DNA of 64,000 bases from assembly GCF_019175365.1 (NCBI RefSeq), contig NZ_CP059572.1:2418001-2482000 (forward strand). Reading direction: 5' to 3'. A program made the translations under genes and the position numbers. The first letter of the stretch is position 1; each line of letters begins with the position of its first letter. The notes under the pieces are model-generated. The model was not told the DNA's origin and made no database searches. It saw only the letters and a program-made list of their open reading frames with translations. Positions 15,728 to 25,082 of the stretch are shown here, one piece after another. The stretch comes from Actinomadura graeca (GTDB taxonomy: Bacteria; Actinomycetota; Actinomycetes; Streptosporangiales; Streptosporangiaceae).

Positions 15728-16519
15728 TTAGACCGTGAGGTGGTGGGTTCGGCCAAAGGGCAGCCAGGTGAAAGGACGCGCGAGGTCGGCTGGAAACTGG
15801 TCGAGGGCGCGGGTGATACCGGCACGGTTCTCGGTGAAGTGTGTCCAGCCTTCGTAATGGACGGGCAGCACGGTGGTGGGGGTGAGGCCGTCCAGCAGGT
15901 CGAGTGCGTCGGCGGCCGCCATGGTGTAGCGGAGCGGGCCGGTGTGGGGGAAACGGACGGCGCCCAGGTGCAGCAGGATGGTTCCGGGCCGGAGCGCTCG
16001 CGCGGCGGTGCGCACGGCGGGATAGGCGACGGTGTCGCCGGTGATCCAGAGAGGGCCGTTGGCCTGGCCGGGCCAGGTAAGGGCGAAGCCGATGACGTCT
16101 CCGCTGATGGGGCGGCTGAGGGGCGGGCCATGCCGGGCGGGGGTGGCGGTGATGGTGATCGGCGGCTTGTCGCCTGTTCGCAGGTGATGGTTCTGGCCGG
16201 GGCGCAGACCGTGGGTGTCTCCGCCCAGTCGGCGGGCGCCCGAGACGGTCGTGATGACGGTTCCGGCGGCCGGGAGAAGGGCACGGCCGACGTCGTCGAG
16301 GTTGTCGGCGTGGTGGTCGTGGGTGAGCAGCACCGCGTCGATGGGCGGCAGGTCGGCGGGGGCGATGGCGGGACCGGTGAGTTTGCGTGATGAGGTGCCC
16401 CAGCCGAACGTGTACCTCCGGCCGGGGGGATCGAAGGTCGGGTCCGTCAGCAGCCGCCAGCCGGCGAACTCGATCAGGACGGTGGGGCCGCCGATGTGGC
16501 TGAAGCCGACGTCGCTCAT
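15728..16519 (-). CDS. MBL-fold metallo-hydrolase (UlaG/RomA-like)
   Basis: A 263-residue cytoplasmic protein starting at ATG 16519 with GGGAGG upstream. The metallo-beta-lactamase signature is LTHDHHADN (residues 65-73), with further metal residues in LWITGDTV and VLPVHYEGW. The N-terminus FSHIGGPTVLIEFAGWRLLT is typical of the UlaG/RomA-like group that acts on phosphodiester, lactone or amide substrates. It is the last of four hydrolase genes in one direction (15728-19065), separated from the previous by a hairpin terminator, so it may have its own promoter. Confidence 0.85.
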   Translation of the reverse strand: MSDVGFSHIGGPTVLIEFAGWRLLTDPTFDPPGRRYTFGWGTSSRKLTGPAIAPADLPPIDAVLLTHDHHADNLDDVGRALLPAAGTVITTVSGARRLGGDTHGLRPGQNHHLRTGDKPPITITATPARHGPPLSRPISGDVIGFALTWPGQANGPLWITGDTVAYPAVRTAARALRPGTILLHLGAVRFPHTGPLRYTMAAADALDLLDGLTPTTVLPVHYEGWTHFTENRAGITRALDQFPADLARPFTWLPFGRTHHLTV

Positions 16520-16553
16520 CGTGGCGCCTCCCGGTCGTCATGAGTGTGTGGAC

Positions 16554-16590
16554 GCCCCCGGCCATGACATGGACCGGCATGGCCGGGGGC
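16554..16590 (-). terminator. hairpin terminator of the hydrolase operon
   Basis: Perfect 12-bp inverted repeat, GCCCCCGGCCAT at 16554-16565 and its complement at 16579-16590, 13-nt loop, immediately after the stop of the upstream minus-strand hydrolase (16597). Confidence 0.7.
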
Positions 16591-16596
16591 TGCCGG

Positions 16597-17391
16597 TCAG
16601 GTGTGGTCGAGGGCCCAGGCGAGGGCGTAGTCGGCGATCTCCTCCCAGCCGTCCTGGGCGGGCATCAGGTGTGATCGGCCTGGATATTGCGTGACCTCGG
16701 TGATGGTGTCGGGTGCTTTGTAGTGCTTGGCGTTGGACCGCTGGATTTTGGGCGGCATGAGGTGGTCGTTCTCACCGGAGATGAACAGCAGCGGCGCCCG
16801 GTCGGGGTTCTTGTAGTTGACGTAGGTATCGTCGTGGCCGGGGTGGATGTTGGCCAGGGCGCCGCCCCAGAACACATGTCCGGAAGCGGGGATGTGGTAG
16901 CGCTCGTAGGTGGCCTTGGCCTGGTCTTCGGGGAAGGTGTTGGTGAAGGCGTAGCGCCACTGCTCGTAGGTGAAGCCGACTGCCTTGTGCCGGTTCGCGG
17001 GATTCTTCAGGACGGGGAAGGTCGCTTTGATCTGCGACAGCGGCACCGGCTTGACGCCTTCGGTGGGGGCGGAGTTGATCGCCACGCCGGCCGCGCCGTG
17101 GCCGCGGTCCAGCAGCAGCTGGGTGAACACCCCGCCGGCCGAGTGCCCGATGAGGATGGGCTGGGAGTCCAGGGATTCGACCACCTTGATCAGGGTGTCC
17201 AGGACCCCGGGCACGGTGAGCCGTTCGATCGGTGTGGGGTCGGCGTTGAGGGCTTCGACCTCGACTTCGAAGCCGGGGTAGGCCGGGGCCAGGACGCGGA
17301 AGCCCTTGGCCTTGTAGCGGGTGATCCAGTGCTCCCAGCTGCGGGGCGTGACCCAGAAGCCGTGGATGAGAACGATGGTGTCAGGTTTCAT
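16597..17391 (-). CDS. alpha/beta hydrolase
   Basis: A 264-residue alpha/beta-fold hydrolase without signal peptide. The oxyanion segment is LIHGFW (8-13), the nucleophile elbow GHSAG puts Ser84 at the active site, and a late FISGENDHLMPP plus GRSHLMPAQDGWE supply the Asp and His region. Substrate unknown; relatives include esterases and haloperoxidase-like enzymes. It lies 16 bp downstream of a secreted hydrolase gene in the same operon and precedes a terminator. Confidence 0.85.
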   Translation of the reverse strand: MKPDTIVLIHGFWVTPRSWEHWITRYKAKGFRVLAPAYPGFEVEVEALNADPTPIERLTVPGVLDTLIKVVESLDSQPILIGHSAGGVFTQLLLDRGHGAAGVAINSAPTEGVKPVPLSQIKATFPVLKNPANRHKAVGFTYEQWRYAFTNTFPEDQAKATYERYHIPASGHVFWGGALANIHPGHDDTYVNYKNPDRAPLLFISGENDHLMPPKIQRSNAKHYKAPDTITEVTQYPGRSHLMPAQDGWEEIADYALAWALDHT

Positions 17392-17407
17392 CAGCTGCGT
17401 CCTGGTG

Positions 17408-18214
17408 TCAGCGGGTAGCGGTGTAGGCGGCCAGGATCGTCGCCGCGGCGGCGTCCGGATGGGACGTCATCACCACGTGCGAGGAGCGGATCTCGCGGAC
17501 CTTGCTGCCCGCGCGCTCGGCCATGAAACGCTGGGCGGCCGGGGGGATGACCTTGTCCTGGGTCGGGATGAGATACCAGGAGGGGATGCTCCTCCACGCG
17601 GGTGCGCCGCTGGGCCCGGCCAGGCCCGCGACGCTGCCCGGCCGCTGGGTGGTGGCCATCAGCCGGGTGGTGTGCTCGGGCAGGTCGGCGGCGAATACGG
17701 CGCGGAACTTGGCCGGATCGATATAGCCGTCGGTGCCCTTGGTGCCGTCGTCCAGCTCCCAGTCCCGGGTGATCAGCGCGGTGCCCAGCTCGCTGCCCGG
17801 GAACCGCTGGGCGAGCTGCAGCGCGCTTTCCCCCTGGTCGGGTGCGAACGCGCCCAGGTAGACCAGGGCCTTGACGTTGGCGTGGCCGCGGGCGGCGTTG
17901 GTGATGACGATGCCGCCGTAGGAATGCCCTGCCAGGATCACCGGCCCGGTGATCGTCGTGAGCAGGCTGGAGACGTAGGCGGCGTCCCCGGCGCTGTCAC
18001 GCAGCGGGTTGGCCGGCGCGATCACCGGGAAGCCCGCCCGCTGCAGGATCGTGATGGTGTCGTTGAAGCCGGAGGCGTCGGCGAACGCGCCGTGCACCAG
18101 CACGACGGTGGGCTTGGGCCCGCGGCCCTCGGCCTGCGCGGAGACCGAGGACACGGCCCCGGTCGCGGTCAGGACGGCGGCGGCCAGGACGGCCAGCACC
18201 CGTGTGATGCCCAT
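17408..18214 (-). CDS. secreted alpha/beta hydrolase
   Basis: A 268-residue protein from ATG 18214. Residues 1-26 form a Sec signal peptide (hydrophobic VLAVLAAAVLTATGAVSSV, cleavage likely after SVSA). The mature part has VLVHGAFADASGF, nucleophile elbow GHSYG with Ser98, and a C-terminal SHVVMTSHPD with the His. The 'HGAFADAS' opening is typical of EstC/AB-hydrolase_6-like esterases. In the middle of a three-hydrolase run, it would act outside the cell and its neighbours inside. Confidence 0.85.
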   Translation of the reverse strand: MGITRVLAVLAAAVLTATGAVSSVSAQAEGRGPKPTVVLVHGAFADASGFNDTITILQRAGFPVIAPANPLRDSAGDAAYVSSLLTTITGPVILAGHSYGGIVITNAARGHANVKALVYLGAFAPDQGESALQLAQRFPGSELGTALITRDWELDDGTKGTDGYIDPAKFRAVFAADLPEHTTRLMATTQRPGSVAGLAGPSGAPAWRSIPSWYLIPTQDKVIPPAAQRFMAERAGSKVREIRSSHVVMTSHPDAAAATILAAYTATR

Positions 18215-18243
18215 GACGAACCACCCCTTTCGGGATTCGGGGT

Positions 18244-19065
18244 TCAATCGGCCAGGAAGTCCAGCAGATCGGCGGTGAACTCGGTCTCGAACGCGCCGAC
18301 CAGACCGTGCGGGGCGCCGGGGTAGACCTTGAGCGTGGCGTCCTTGACGATCTTGGCCGACTCCAGCGCGGCCGCGACGATGGGGACGATCTGGTCGTCG
18401 TCGCCGTGCGCGATGAACGTCGGCACGTCGATCCTCTTCAGGTCGTCGTGGAAGTCGGTCTCTGAGAATGCCTTGATGCACTCCAGCGCGCCCTTGATGC
18501 CGACCTGCATGGACTGCGCCCAGAACGCCCGCGACACCCCATCGGACACCTGCGCCCCGTCTCGGTTGAAGCCGTAGAACGGAACGGACAGCTCGTAGTA
18601 GAACTGCGATCGGTCGGCGATGACCCCGGCACGGATGGCGTCGAACGCCTCGATCGGCAGTCCCTGCGGGTTGGCGTCGGTCTTGAGCATCAGCGGCGGT
18701 ACGGCCCCCAGGAGCACGACCTTGGCCACCCGGCCGGTGCCGTGCCGGCCGACATAGCGGGTGACCTCCCCGCCGCCGGTCGAGTGCCCCACCAGCACCA
18801 CGTCCCGCAGGTCCAGCGATTCCATCAGCTCGGCCAGGTCATCGGCGTACTGATCCATGTGGTTGCCCTGCCACGGCTGGGCGGACCGGCCGTGCCCGCG
18901 CCGGTCATGGGCGATCGCCCGGTATCCGGCCGAAGCCACCGTGTACGCCTGCCGATCCCAGGCGTCGGCGTTCAGTGGCCATCCGTGGCTGAACACCACC
19001 GGCCGCCCTGAGCCCCAGTCCTTGTAGAAGATCTCCGTACCGTCGCGTGTACTGACGTAAGGCAT
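18244..19065 (-). CDS. alpha/beta hydrolase, non-heme chloroperoxidase-like
   Basis: A 273-residue protein from ATG 19065, matching bacterial cofactor-free haloperoxidases/arylesterases along its length: [38 protein letters not shown] with nucleophile Ser95, GDDDQIVP and GAPHGL with the catalytic Asp and His. These enzymes hydrolyse small esters and can make peracids. First gene of the minus-strand hydrolase operon, divergent from an AraC-type regulator 275 bp away. Confidence 0.88.
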   Translation of the reverse strand: MPYVSTRDGTEIFYKDWGSGRPVVFSHGWPLNADAWDRQAYTVASAGYRAIAHDRRGHGRSAQPWQGNHMDQYADDLAELMESLDLRDVVLVGHSTGGGEVTRYVGRHGTGRVAKVVLLGAVPPLMLKTDANPQGLPIEAFDAIRAGVIADRSQFYYELSVPFYGFNRDGAQVSDGVSRAFWAQSMQVGIKGALECIKAFSETDFHDDLKRIDVPTFIAHGDDDQIVPIVAAALESAKIVKDATLKVYPGAPHGLVGAFETEFTADLLDFLAD

Positions 19066-19340
19066 CCGCTGCCCCTTTCCGGCAGGCGAACTGCTCCGAC
19101 GCAAGGAATCGTCAAGCCGGACGGGCCGTCGGTCTGGACTGTGCCCGCCGCGTCCTGCACTGTCGGCGCCAAGCAAGGCGCGCACCGGTTCATGGAGCCG
19201 GCCAGGACGAGGCGGCGTTCCGGCGGCTCAGGTTCCTATCCGGCGCTAGGCAGGCCCTCCCCGATGAGCAAACATAGGCAAGGGTGATGGTTTGACCGGG
19301 CGTCTCACGATGGACCCTCGCAGTTGTCGGGAGTGGCCGC

Positions 19341-20303
19341 ATGCTCGTCCTGGATACCAACGACTACCCGCCATCCGAACGCCTGGAGGCATTCCACGCC
19401 GCCGCCGCGGGCGAGAGCGGCAGTTGCTCCATCGAGCACGAACGTCCCGGCGAAGGGGTATGGAAGCGCGTGGAGGTATGGAAGTTCGGGCCCTTGACCC
19501 TCTTCGCGACCCACGGCTCCGGCATGCGGATCTGGCGCACCCCCAGACACGCCCGTTTCGACTCCATGAACAGCGTCTCGGTCATCACCCAGAGCACCGG
19601 CACCGGCTCATTCGCCTGGAACGGTCATCAGCAGCGCGTCACACCCAACACCATGGTCCTCGCGCATAAGACGGCGGGCTACGAGTACAGCTGGTCAGGC
19701 AACGGACTGTCGGTGGCCTACATGGTCGACGCCGATCTCCTAGGAATGCCCGAGCATCTGGTCCGTACAGCCATTCCCTTACTGTCGAACAGCAGCATGG
19801 GGCCGCTTCTGCTCCACCACATCCGGATGATCCACCAGGACGCCGACCGGCTCTCCGCCGACGCCGGCGCCCACGCGGTGGGCGATGCGACCCTGGACCT
19901 CACCCGCGCCCTGGTCGCCTCCGTCGCCCTCGACGAGGGCGTCCGCCGCATCGTCGGCGACGAGACCCTCCTCACCCGTGTCCTGGCCTACCTCCGCGCC
20001 CACCTCACCGACCCCGTACTGACCCCGCAGCGCATCGCCCACGTCCACAACATCTCTCTGCGCTCTCTCTACCGGCTCTGCGAGGACGGCGGCCTGAGCC
20101 TCGAACAATGGATCATCCGCCGCCGTCTCGAAGGCGCCCGCCGCGACCTCACCGGCCCCGAGCACGCCCACCGCACCATCGACGCCATCGCCCGCTCCTG
20201 GGGCTTCACCAGCCACACTCATTTCACCCGCCGCTTCCGCCAGGCATATGGGCTCACCCCCCGCGCCTGGCGCAACGCAGGTCCCGCATCACTTGCCGAT
20301 TAG
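19341..20303 (+). CDS. AraC-family transcriptional regulator
   Basis: A 320-residue protein with an N-terminal AraC_binding_2-type sensor (FDSMNSVSVITQSTGTGSF, VLAHKTAGYEY) and a C-terminal double helix-turn-helix from about residue 210 (LTPQRIAHVHNISLRSLYRL; IDAIARSWGFTSHTHFTRRF). The start is ATG 19341. It is divergent from the three-hydrolase operon and is its likely activator. Confidence 0.88.
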   Translation: MLVLDTNDYPPSERLEAFHAAAAGESGSCSIEHERPGEGVWKRVEVWKFGPLTLFATHGSGMRIWRTPRHARFDSMNSVSVITQSTGTGSFAWNGHQQRVTPNTMVLAHKTAGYEYSWSGNGLSVAYMVDADLLGMPEHLVRTAIPLLSNSSMGPLLLHHIRMIHQDADRLSADAGAHAVGDATLDLTRALVASVALDEGVRRIVGDETLLTRVLAYLRAHLTDPVLTPQRIAHVHNISLRSLYRLCEDGGLSLEQWIIRRRLEGARRDLTGPEHAHRTIDAIARSWGFTSHTHFTRRFRQAYGLTPRAWRNAGPASLAD

Positions 20304-20422
20304 CCGAGCCCTCTAGGAAAGCGACCAACCGCGTGTGGCGTTCCGGACGGGTTTGGCTCGTTCGGAGGGTGCACCTGAGCTGGGCGTCTGCTCACCGATG
20401 CGAGTGCGGTCTTCGGGCCTCA

Positions 20423-20878
20423 TCAGGACTCGACGAGGGCTGCCAGGTTGGCCAAAGCCATGTGGGTGCCGATCTCGTTGTCGGCGGAGGAGACCGCATC
20501 AGGGATTCCCTCGTGGACGATGACGACCTCGGTGCCGCCGTCGATATCGGCGAGCGTGGTCGTCATCGTCATGCCGCCGCGCAGCGCGGGGTCATCGGTC
20601 TCGAACTCCAGCACCTCCACCACGCGTTCGTCCGGGACGAGCTCGGCGAAGTGGCCGTGATAGGTGTCGGTGCGCGGGGCGGACTTGCCGGTCGGACCTG
20701 GCACGTCGTAGGTGAGCGAGATCCGGAACACTCCCCCTTCGCACGCCTCGAACTGGTGGACGTGGGCGCTCATGTTCGACGGCACCCGCCACTTGGCGAT
20801 CGCGTCCGCGTCCACGAGCGCCTGGTAGACGACCGAGCGCGGTGCGCGCACACGGCGAGAAACCCGCGTGGAGTGCAT
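20423..20878 (-). CDS. SRPBCC / AHSA1-type lipid-binding fold protein
   Basis: A 151-residue protein from ATG 20878. The opening RVSRRVRAPRSVVYQALVDA and the later ISLTYDVPGPTGKSAPRTDT and YHGHFAELVPDERVVEVLEF are typical of AHSA1/START-like ligand-binding proteins. The family has no common catalytic function; members bind hydrophobic ligands or act as small co-chaperones. It stands alone between the AraC gene and an IS remnant. Confidence 0.8.
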   Translation of the reverse strand: MHSTRVSRRVRAPRSVVYQALVDADAIAKWRVPSNMSAHVHQFEACEGGVFRISLTYDVPGPTGKSAPRTDTYHGHFAELVPDERVVEVLEFETDDPALRGGMTMTTTLADIDGGTEVVIVHEGIPDAVSSADNEIGTHMALANLAALVES

Positions 20879-20981
20879 CTGCCCGACCCTATAGCGTCCG
20901 CCCTCGCAGCCAAGGCATGCGCCCCGGCCGCCATCAACGGCCGGCTCCATGCACGTCGCAACACGACTTCGATCAACCTGC

Positions 20982-21071
20982 CTAGGTAGTACACCTGGTC
21001 GCCGACTCACTGGTCAGCATCAGCCAGCCAAACGTCCGCTCGACGACCCAGCGCGCGGGGTAGTGACGCAA
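20982..21071 (-). pseudogene. IS5-family transposase C-terminal relic
   Basis: Minus-strand reading gives LRHYPARWVVERTFGWLMLT then a stop; RWVVERTFGWL is the C-terminal hallmark of a common IS5 subgroup. Only about 30 codons survive. It lies in the 335-bp gap 20879-21213, which otherwise holds only the presumed promoter of the P450 gene. Confidence 0.65.
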
Positions 21072-21213
21072 AGCCCATGGTCGCCGGGTCGCGGTGGACG
21101 GTCTGAACGTTGCTGCCCGAGCGGCGGCGTGGTGAGGGGCCGTTGCACGACCCCTCCCGCACTTCGAGGAACCAGCTATTGTCGGATTGAGTTGGTTGCC
21201 TTGAGGACGGTGG

Positions 21214-22383
21214 ATGGAAGTGGAGATCGATCTATTATCTGGAGCGCTTTATAGCGGCGACCCTTTACCGACGTACGCCTGGCTACGAGCGAATGCACCA
21301 GTGTTTCACGACACTGCTAATGGTTTATATGGGGTATCCCGGCATGCCGATGTGGTGACGGTGGAGCGTGACACCGGGTCGTGGCGCAACGCCGGAGGGT
21401 ACCGGCCGGGGCTTCCTGCGGATCCGTCGATGCTGGGAAGGGACGACCCTGAGCATGGGATCTGCAGACGTCTAGTGGCCGGCCGGTTCACGCCACGGAG
21501 TGTGGTGCGACATGCCGAGCGGATGAGGGCGATGGTCGTCCCGCTGATCACGCAGGCGTTGGCGGCGGGCACGGTGGACGCGGTGGCGGAGCTGGCAGCT
21601 CCGTTTCCGGCACATGTGATCGGCTGGTTGCTCGGATATCCCGAGGAGCTGTTGCCGGAGCTGGTGCGCTGGTCACAGACGCTGGTGGTGGCGGGCGGTG
21701 GGCCCCGGTACATCACGCATGAGGCGTCGGTGGCCGCAGGCGAATTCGCGGCCGTGACGCTGGAGCTGGCTGATGAGCGGCGGGCGCGGCCTGCGAATGA
21801 TCTGCTGTCCGTATGGGCAGGGAGTGACTTGTACGACCAGGAACGGCTGGTGCATGAGGCGTTGCTCTTGCTGGTCGGCGGAGCCGAGACGACGCGGACG
21901 GTCATCGCCATTGCAATCGACGCGCTGATCAGGCATCCAGAGCAGCGACAGCTTCTGCGGCGTGCGCCTGCCCTGCTCCCGGCCGCGGTGGAGGAGTTCG
22001 TCCGCTGGAGCACGCCGATACTGAACATGTGCAGGACCAGCACCCAGGACAACCGGCTCGCGGGTGTACTGATCCCCGCAGGGTCACAGGTCCTGCTCAT
22101 GTACGGATCGGCCAATCAAGACGAGACGGTTTTCGACCGGCCGGAGGAGTTCGATGTGACCCGCCCAATCCACACCGTTCTTGGGGGTCATCTGGCGTTC
22201 GGGCTCGGGCCGCACTTCTGCCTAGGCGCATCGCTGGCGCGCCTGGAGCTGCAGATCTTCTTTGAGGAGTTCCTGGCCAGGGTAGATGAGGTCGCTTTCG
22301 CCGACCGGCATGGCCCTCGGATTCTCCCCAGTCCCTTCGTCCGGGGTGTCATCTCGTTCCCGATCGCACTGCGGGCCGGGTAG
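21214..22383 (+). CDS. cytochrome P450
   Basis: A 389-residue soluble bacterial P450. The I-helix reads GGAETTR (222-228), the K-helix ExxR is E261-R264 in EEFVRWSTP, and the haem loop is FGLGPHFC with Cys336 as the axial ligand, followed by LGASLARLE. Family members hydroxylate or couple small molecules using electrons from ferredoxin and a reductase. No ferredoxin or biosynthetic genes are adjacent, so the substrate cannot be inferred. The region upstream is less GC-rich, in keeping with acquired DNA. Confidence 0.92.
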   Translation: MEVEIDLLSGALYSGDPLPTYAWLRANAPVFHDTANGLYGVSRHADVVTVERDTGSWRNAGGYRPGLPADPSMLGRDDPEHGICRRLVAGRFTPRSVVRHAERMRAMVVPLITQALAAGTVDAVAELAAPFPAHVIGWLLGYPEELLPELVRWSQTLVVAGGGPRYITHEASVAAGEFAAVTLELADERRARPANDLLSVWAGSDLYDQERLVHEALLLLVGGAETTRTVIAIAIDALIRHPEQRQLLRRAPALLPAAVEEFVRWSTPILNMCRTSTQDNRLAGVLIPAGSQVLLMYGSANQDETVFDRPEEFDVTRPIHTVLGGHLAFGLGPHFCLGASLARLELQIFFEEFLARVDEVAFADRHGPRILPSPFVRGVISFPIALRAG

Positions 22384-22420
22384 AGCGGATCGTCTGGGTG
22401 GGCGGCAAGGTTTGAGTGGG

Positions 22421-24532
22421 TCAATCTCGCCTGTGACGGCGAGGGGCCGACGCAGCAAGGCGATCTTGCAGGCGGGCATGGCGGAACTGGTAGACGGGAC
22501 CGACGGTGCGCAGCACACCGCGCTCGCGCGCGTCCTCAAGAAAGCGCACCACTCGAATGGGGGTCTCGCCGGTCAGACGTAGCTGGAGGCACGCCAAAAA
22601 CGTGCGCCACGTTGATGAGCCCACGAGCCCGAGCGGCAAGCCGGATGAGACCCCGAGTGTCAACCCGATAAGAATGCCGGACCAGATCCCCTCGACGAGC
22701 CCGAGCACCTGTTTGTCAGCGGCCTTGGTAAGAAGACCAAGGACGAACCCGCCTGCCAGACCGCCCAGCGTGCCTCCTGACAGAGCACCCAGCAAGGTGA
22801 CCTGACGGTCCTGCCGCCAGCAGGTGACCGGGTCGATGGGAGTACGGGCATCCGCATCCTGATTGGCCATCCCACCGATGAGCGAGCCGACGATTCCTGC
22901 CGCAGTACCCGCCAGAGAACCCGCGAGGAGCCAGAACGGATCTCCGGACAACAGCAAGAAGCCAGCCCCTGCCAGCAGTCCCACCGACAGCCCACCGGTC
23001 ATCCCGAGCTTGAGATTCTCGCGGACGACGGCATAACGCCATTGGATGCGGCCCATTAGCTGGGGTGTGTCTGCCACGTGCACCTGCAGCAACGACAGGA
23101 GTGTCGTCGTGCCGACCATCCCGGCAGCGGTCACGCCCACGATGAGCCCGAACAGCAAAGTGTAGAAGAGCCCCACAGGGAGACTGAACACGACAACGCT
23201 GAAGACGACCCTGGGCCAACTCGGGACCCAGCGCGGCAGGTGCCACCAGACGAGGTCACGGCTGACCTCGCTGTTCATCCGGTCGGCAATACTGCTCAGC
23301 CAGCATTCAGCCTGTTCCAAGGGAAAGCGCGGTTCTGGCTGGCCTGGCCGGGACGCGTACGCGGTGGGCAGGACACGGCCGAGCAGATGGTCCTCAACTG
23401 CCTCACGATCGGTGAAACGGCCCGAGTCCATGAGCTCATCGGCCCGGCCACCAAGCTGATAGGTATCACGCAACAGCGTGAGCATAAGCGGTGTGTCCAG
23501 GGCTTGAGCGACCGGGCTGCCTGGATCGGCGCTGATGTGGTCGACCAAGCGCTGCCATTGTTCGGGTAGCGGATGGACCTGGCACCGACGCAGGTAATCA
23601 GCAGCGTCCTGTGCGCTGACGGCCAGTAGTTCCAGTGCGGCCGCTCCGATGAGGTGGCCGCCGGGTATGGCGGCAAGGATCTCGCTGCTCCGGGTCAAGA
23701 GGACCAGCCGGAACACCGCCTGTTCATCCAGGGCCTGGAGCGCCTCGGACCGCAACGTTTCCGGCATCTCGTCCAAGCCATCAAGCACGATGGACACATG
23801 CCCACCGGTGAGCAATTGCACTGCAGCGTCGAAACCATAATCCCGGGACTTCAGGAACGTGTGATCATTTGCAAGCCGGGCCGCGAGCCAGTCCAGAAGC
23901 GCCTGTTTACTCGGATTCCAGCCATGCATGGTGAACAACACCACCACCGGGACTCTCGACCGTAATTCGTCCGGGAGTGCCCGACGATGAGCCAACGCGT
24001 CGAGCAGCAGTCGGATCGCCGCCGCGCTCTTACCCGCCCCAGCCGCTCCCAGGAGGATCATCCGCCCCGATTCCAGACCGCCGTATACGCCCAGCAGGTC
24101 GGCAATTCCTCCACTCCTCAACTGCTCTCTCGTGACTATGTCCATCCCCGGCAGCGAGCCAAACCTCGGCCAATCGGTCGTTCCACCCACAGCCTCGGCG
24201 ACCGGGCTCGCCACCGGCAGCTCCGACTGTCTCCATCTCACCGGCACCGGCGCCGGATACATCAATCGGCGTTCCCTCGCCGCCTCGGTCCATTGCATCA
24301 GCACCTGCTCAGCCAAATCGTCCGCTGCCTGCCCCAAAGACAGATCTGGTGCCCCGGGGCGCGGTCTACGCGCCAGCAACCACACCACCGCGCTGAACAT
24401 CGGAACCAATACGGCCGTCACTGTCTGCACCAGCCCCCCGACAGCGTCCTGATCGGGTGCCAGCAGCACAAGTATCACGATTCCAGCCGCCGAACCGACA
24501 AGCAGCACCAATCCGACCAAGGGCCAGATCAT
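22421..24532 (-). CDS. membrane NACHT NTPase
   Basis: A 703-residue protein. Two N-terminal membrane helices (about 4-25 and 36-54) are followed by a NACHT ATPase with Walker A GAAGAGKS (162-169) and Walker B IVLDGLDEMP (248-257, with the acidic pair after the Asp typical of NACHT). From about 430 to 640 it has several Gly/Leu-rich helices, probably a large membrane domain, and a short soluble C-terminus (VVRFLEDARERGVLRTVGPV). NACHT STAND NTPases act as switches, and several bacterial ones are anti-phage sensors. This one lies in a candidate island but has no obvious effector domain other than the membrane part, so pore formation or signalling is conjecture. Confidence 0.8.
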   Translation of the reverse strand: MIWPLVGLVLLVGSAAGIVILVLLAPDQDAVGGLVQTVTAVLVPMFSAVVWLLARRPRPGAPDLSLGQAADDLAEQVLMQWTEAARERRLMYPAPVPVRWRQSELPVASPVAEAVGGTTDWPRFGSLPGMDIVTREQLRSGGIADLLGVYGGLESGRMILLGAAGAGKSAAAIRLLLDALAHRRALPDELRSRVPVVVLFTMHGWNPSKQALLDWLAARLANDHTFLKSRDYGFDAAVQLLTGGHVSIVLDGLDEMPETLRSEALQALDEQAVFRLVLLTRSSEILAAIPGGHLIGAAALELLAVSAQDAADYLRRCQVHPLPEQWQRLVDHISADPGSPVAQALDTPLMLTLLRDTYQLGGRADELMDSGRFTDREAVEDHLLGRVLPTAYASRPGQPEPRFPLEQAECWLSSIADRMNSEVSRDLVWWHLPRWVPSWPRVVFSVVVFSLPVGLFYTLLFGLIVGVTAAGMVGTTTLLSLLQVHVADTPQLMGRIQWRYAVVRENLKLGMTGGLSVGLLAGAGFLLLSGDPFWLLAGSLAGTAAGIVGSLIGGMANQDADARTPIDPVTCWRQDRQVTLLGALSGGTLGGLAGGFVLGLLTKAADKQVLGLVEGIWSGILIGLTLGVSSGLPLGLVGSSTWRTFLACLQLRLTGETPIRVVRFLEDARERGVLRTVGPVYQFRHARLQDRLAASAPRRHRRD

Positions 24533-24816
24533 CGGCCACCTCCTGACTCGGGATCAATGGACAGGTCGCCCGTCGCGCCGGCGACGACAGCGCCCGGCCG
24601 CCGCGTCGCGCCCATCTCCGAACCACTTGCGCAAAAGTGGTGAACAGGCTGGATCGAGGCCACCTGATTCATCCGGCAACACCGGAGGTCGTGGCGTCAT
24701 GTGATCCCCGTATGCCCGGAGGTCCGCTAAGGCCGACCATGAACGAACCGGCGGATAATGCAACCTTGCCGTCGGCCAGGCGCCGGCGCATCCGAATACG
24801 CCTTGTCATACATCCA

Positions 24817-24978
24817 TCATCGATGGTGATCACGCCATGCCGCTACCAGTTGCCACAGACCGGTCACCGCCGCGATCCGCACCAGGCGGCGGAACTGCCG
24901 CGCCGACGGGCCGGTGAACATCGGCACCCACTCGTCCCGATCGTTCCTGATCACCCGGTCCACACCAAGATCAACCAT
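24817..24978 (-). pseudogene. probable IS5-type transposase N-terminal fragment
   Basis: A 53-codon open frame from ATG 24978: MVDLGVDRVIRNDRDEWVPM, then FTGPSARQFRRLVRIAAVTG, ending at TGA. The F-T-G-x-S-x-x-Q-F-R-R-L-V segment is the start of many actinobacterial IS5-type transposases. The rest is missing. Confidence 0.5.
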
Positions 24979-25082
24979 CTTGATCTCCTAGCGTTACGGG
25001 ACACTCCTTGGGTCAAGCCACTCCAAGCTCCATGCTCCACCAGGGCGTTCCTTGATCAACACAGATCGACGGGATACTTTTC

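Noticed and set aside
20423..24532. SRPBCC, P450 and neighbours as a biosynthetic gene cluster
   Set aside because: No synthase, tailoring set or transporter accompanies them; directions alternate and an IS relic separates the SRPBCC gene from the P450.
24554..24763. 69-residue minus-strand frame upstream of the NACHT gene
   Set aside because: No ribosome site or family resemblance; lies in scarred sequence between relics.
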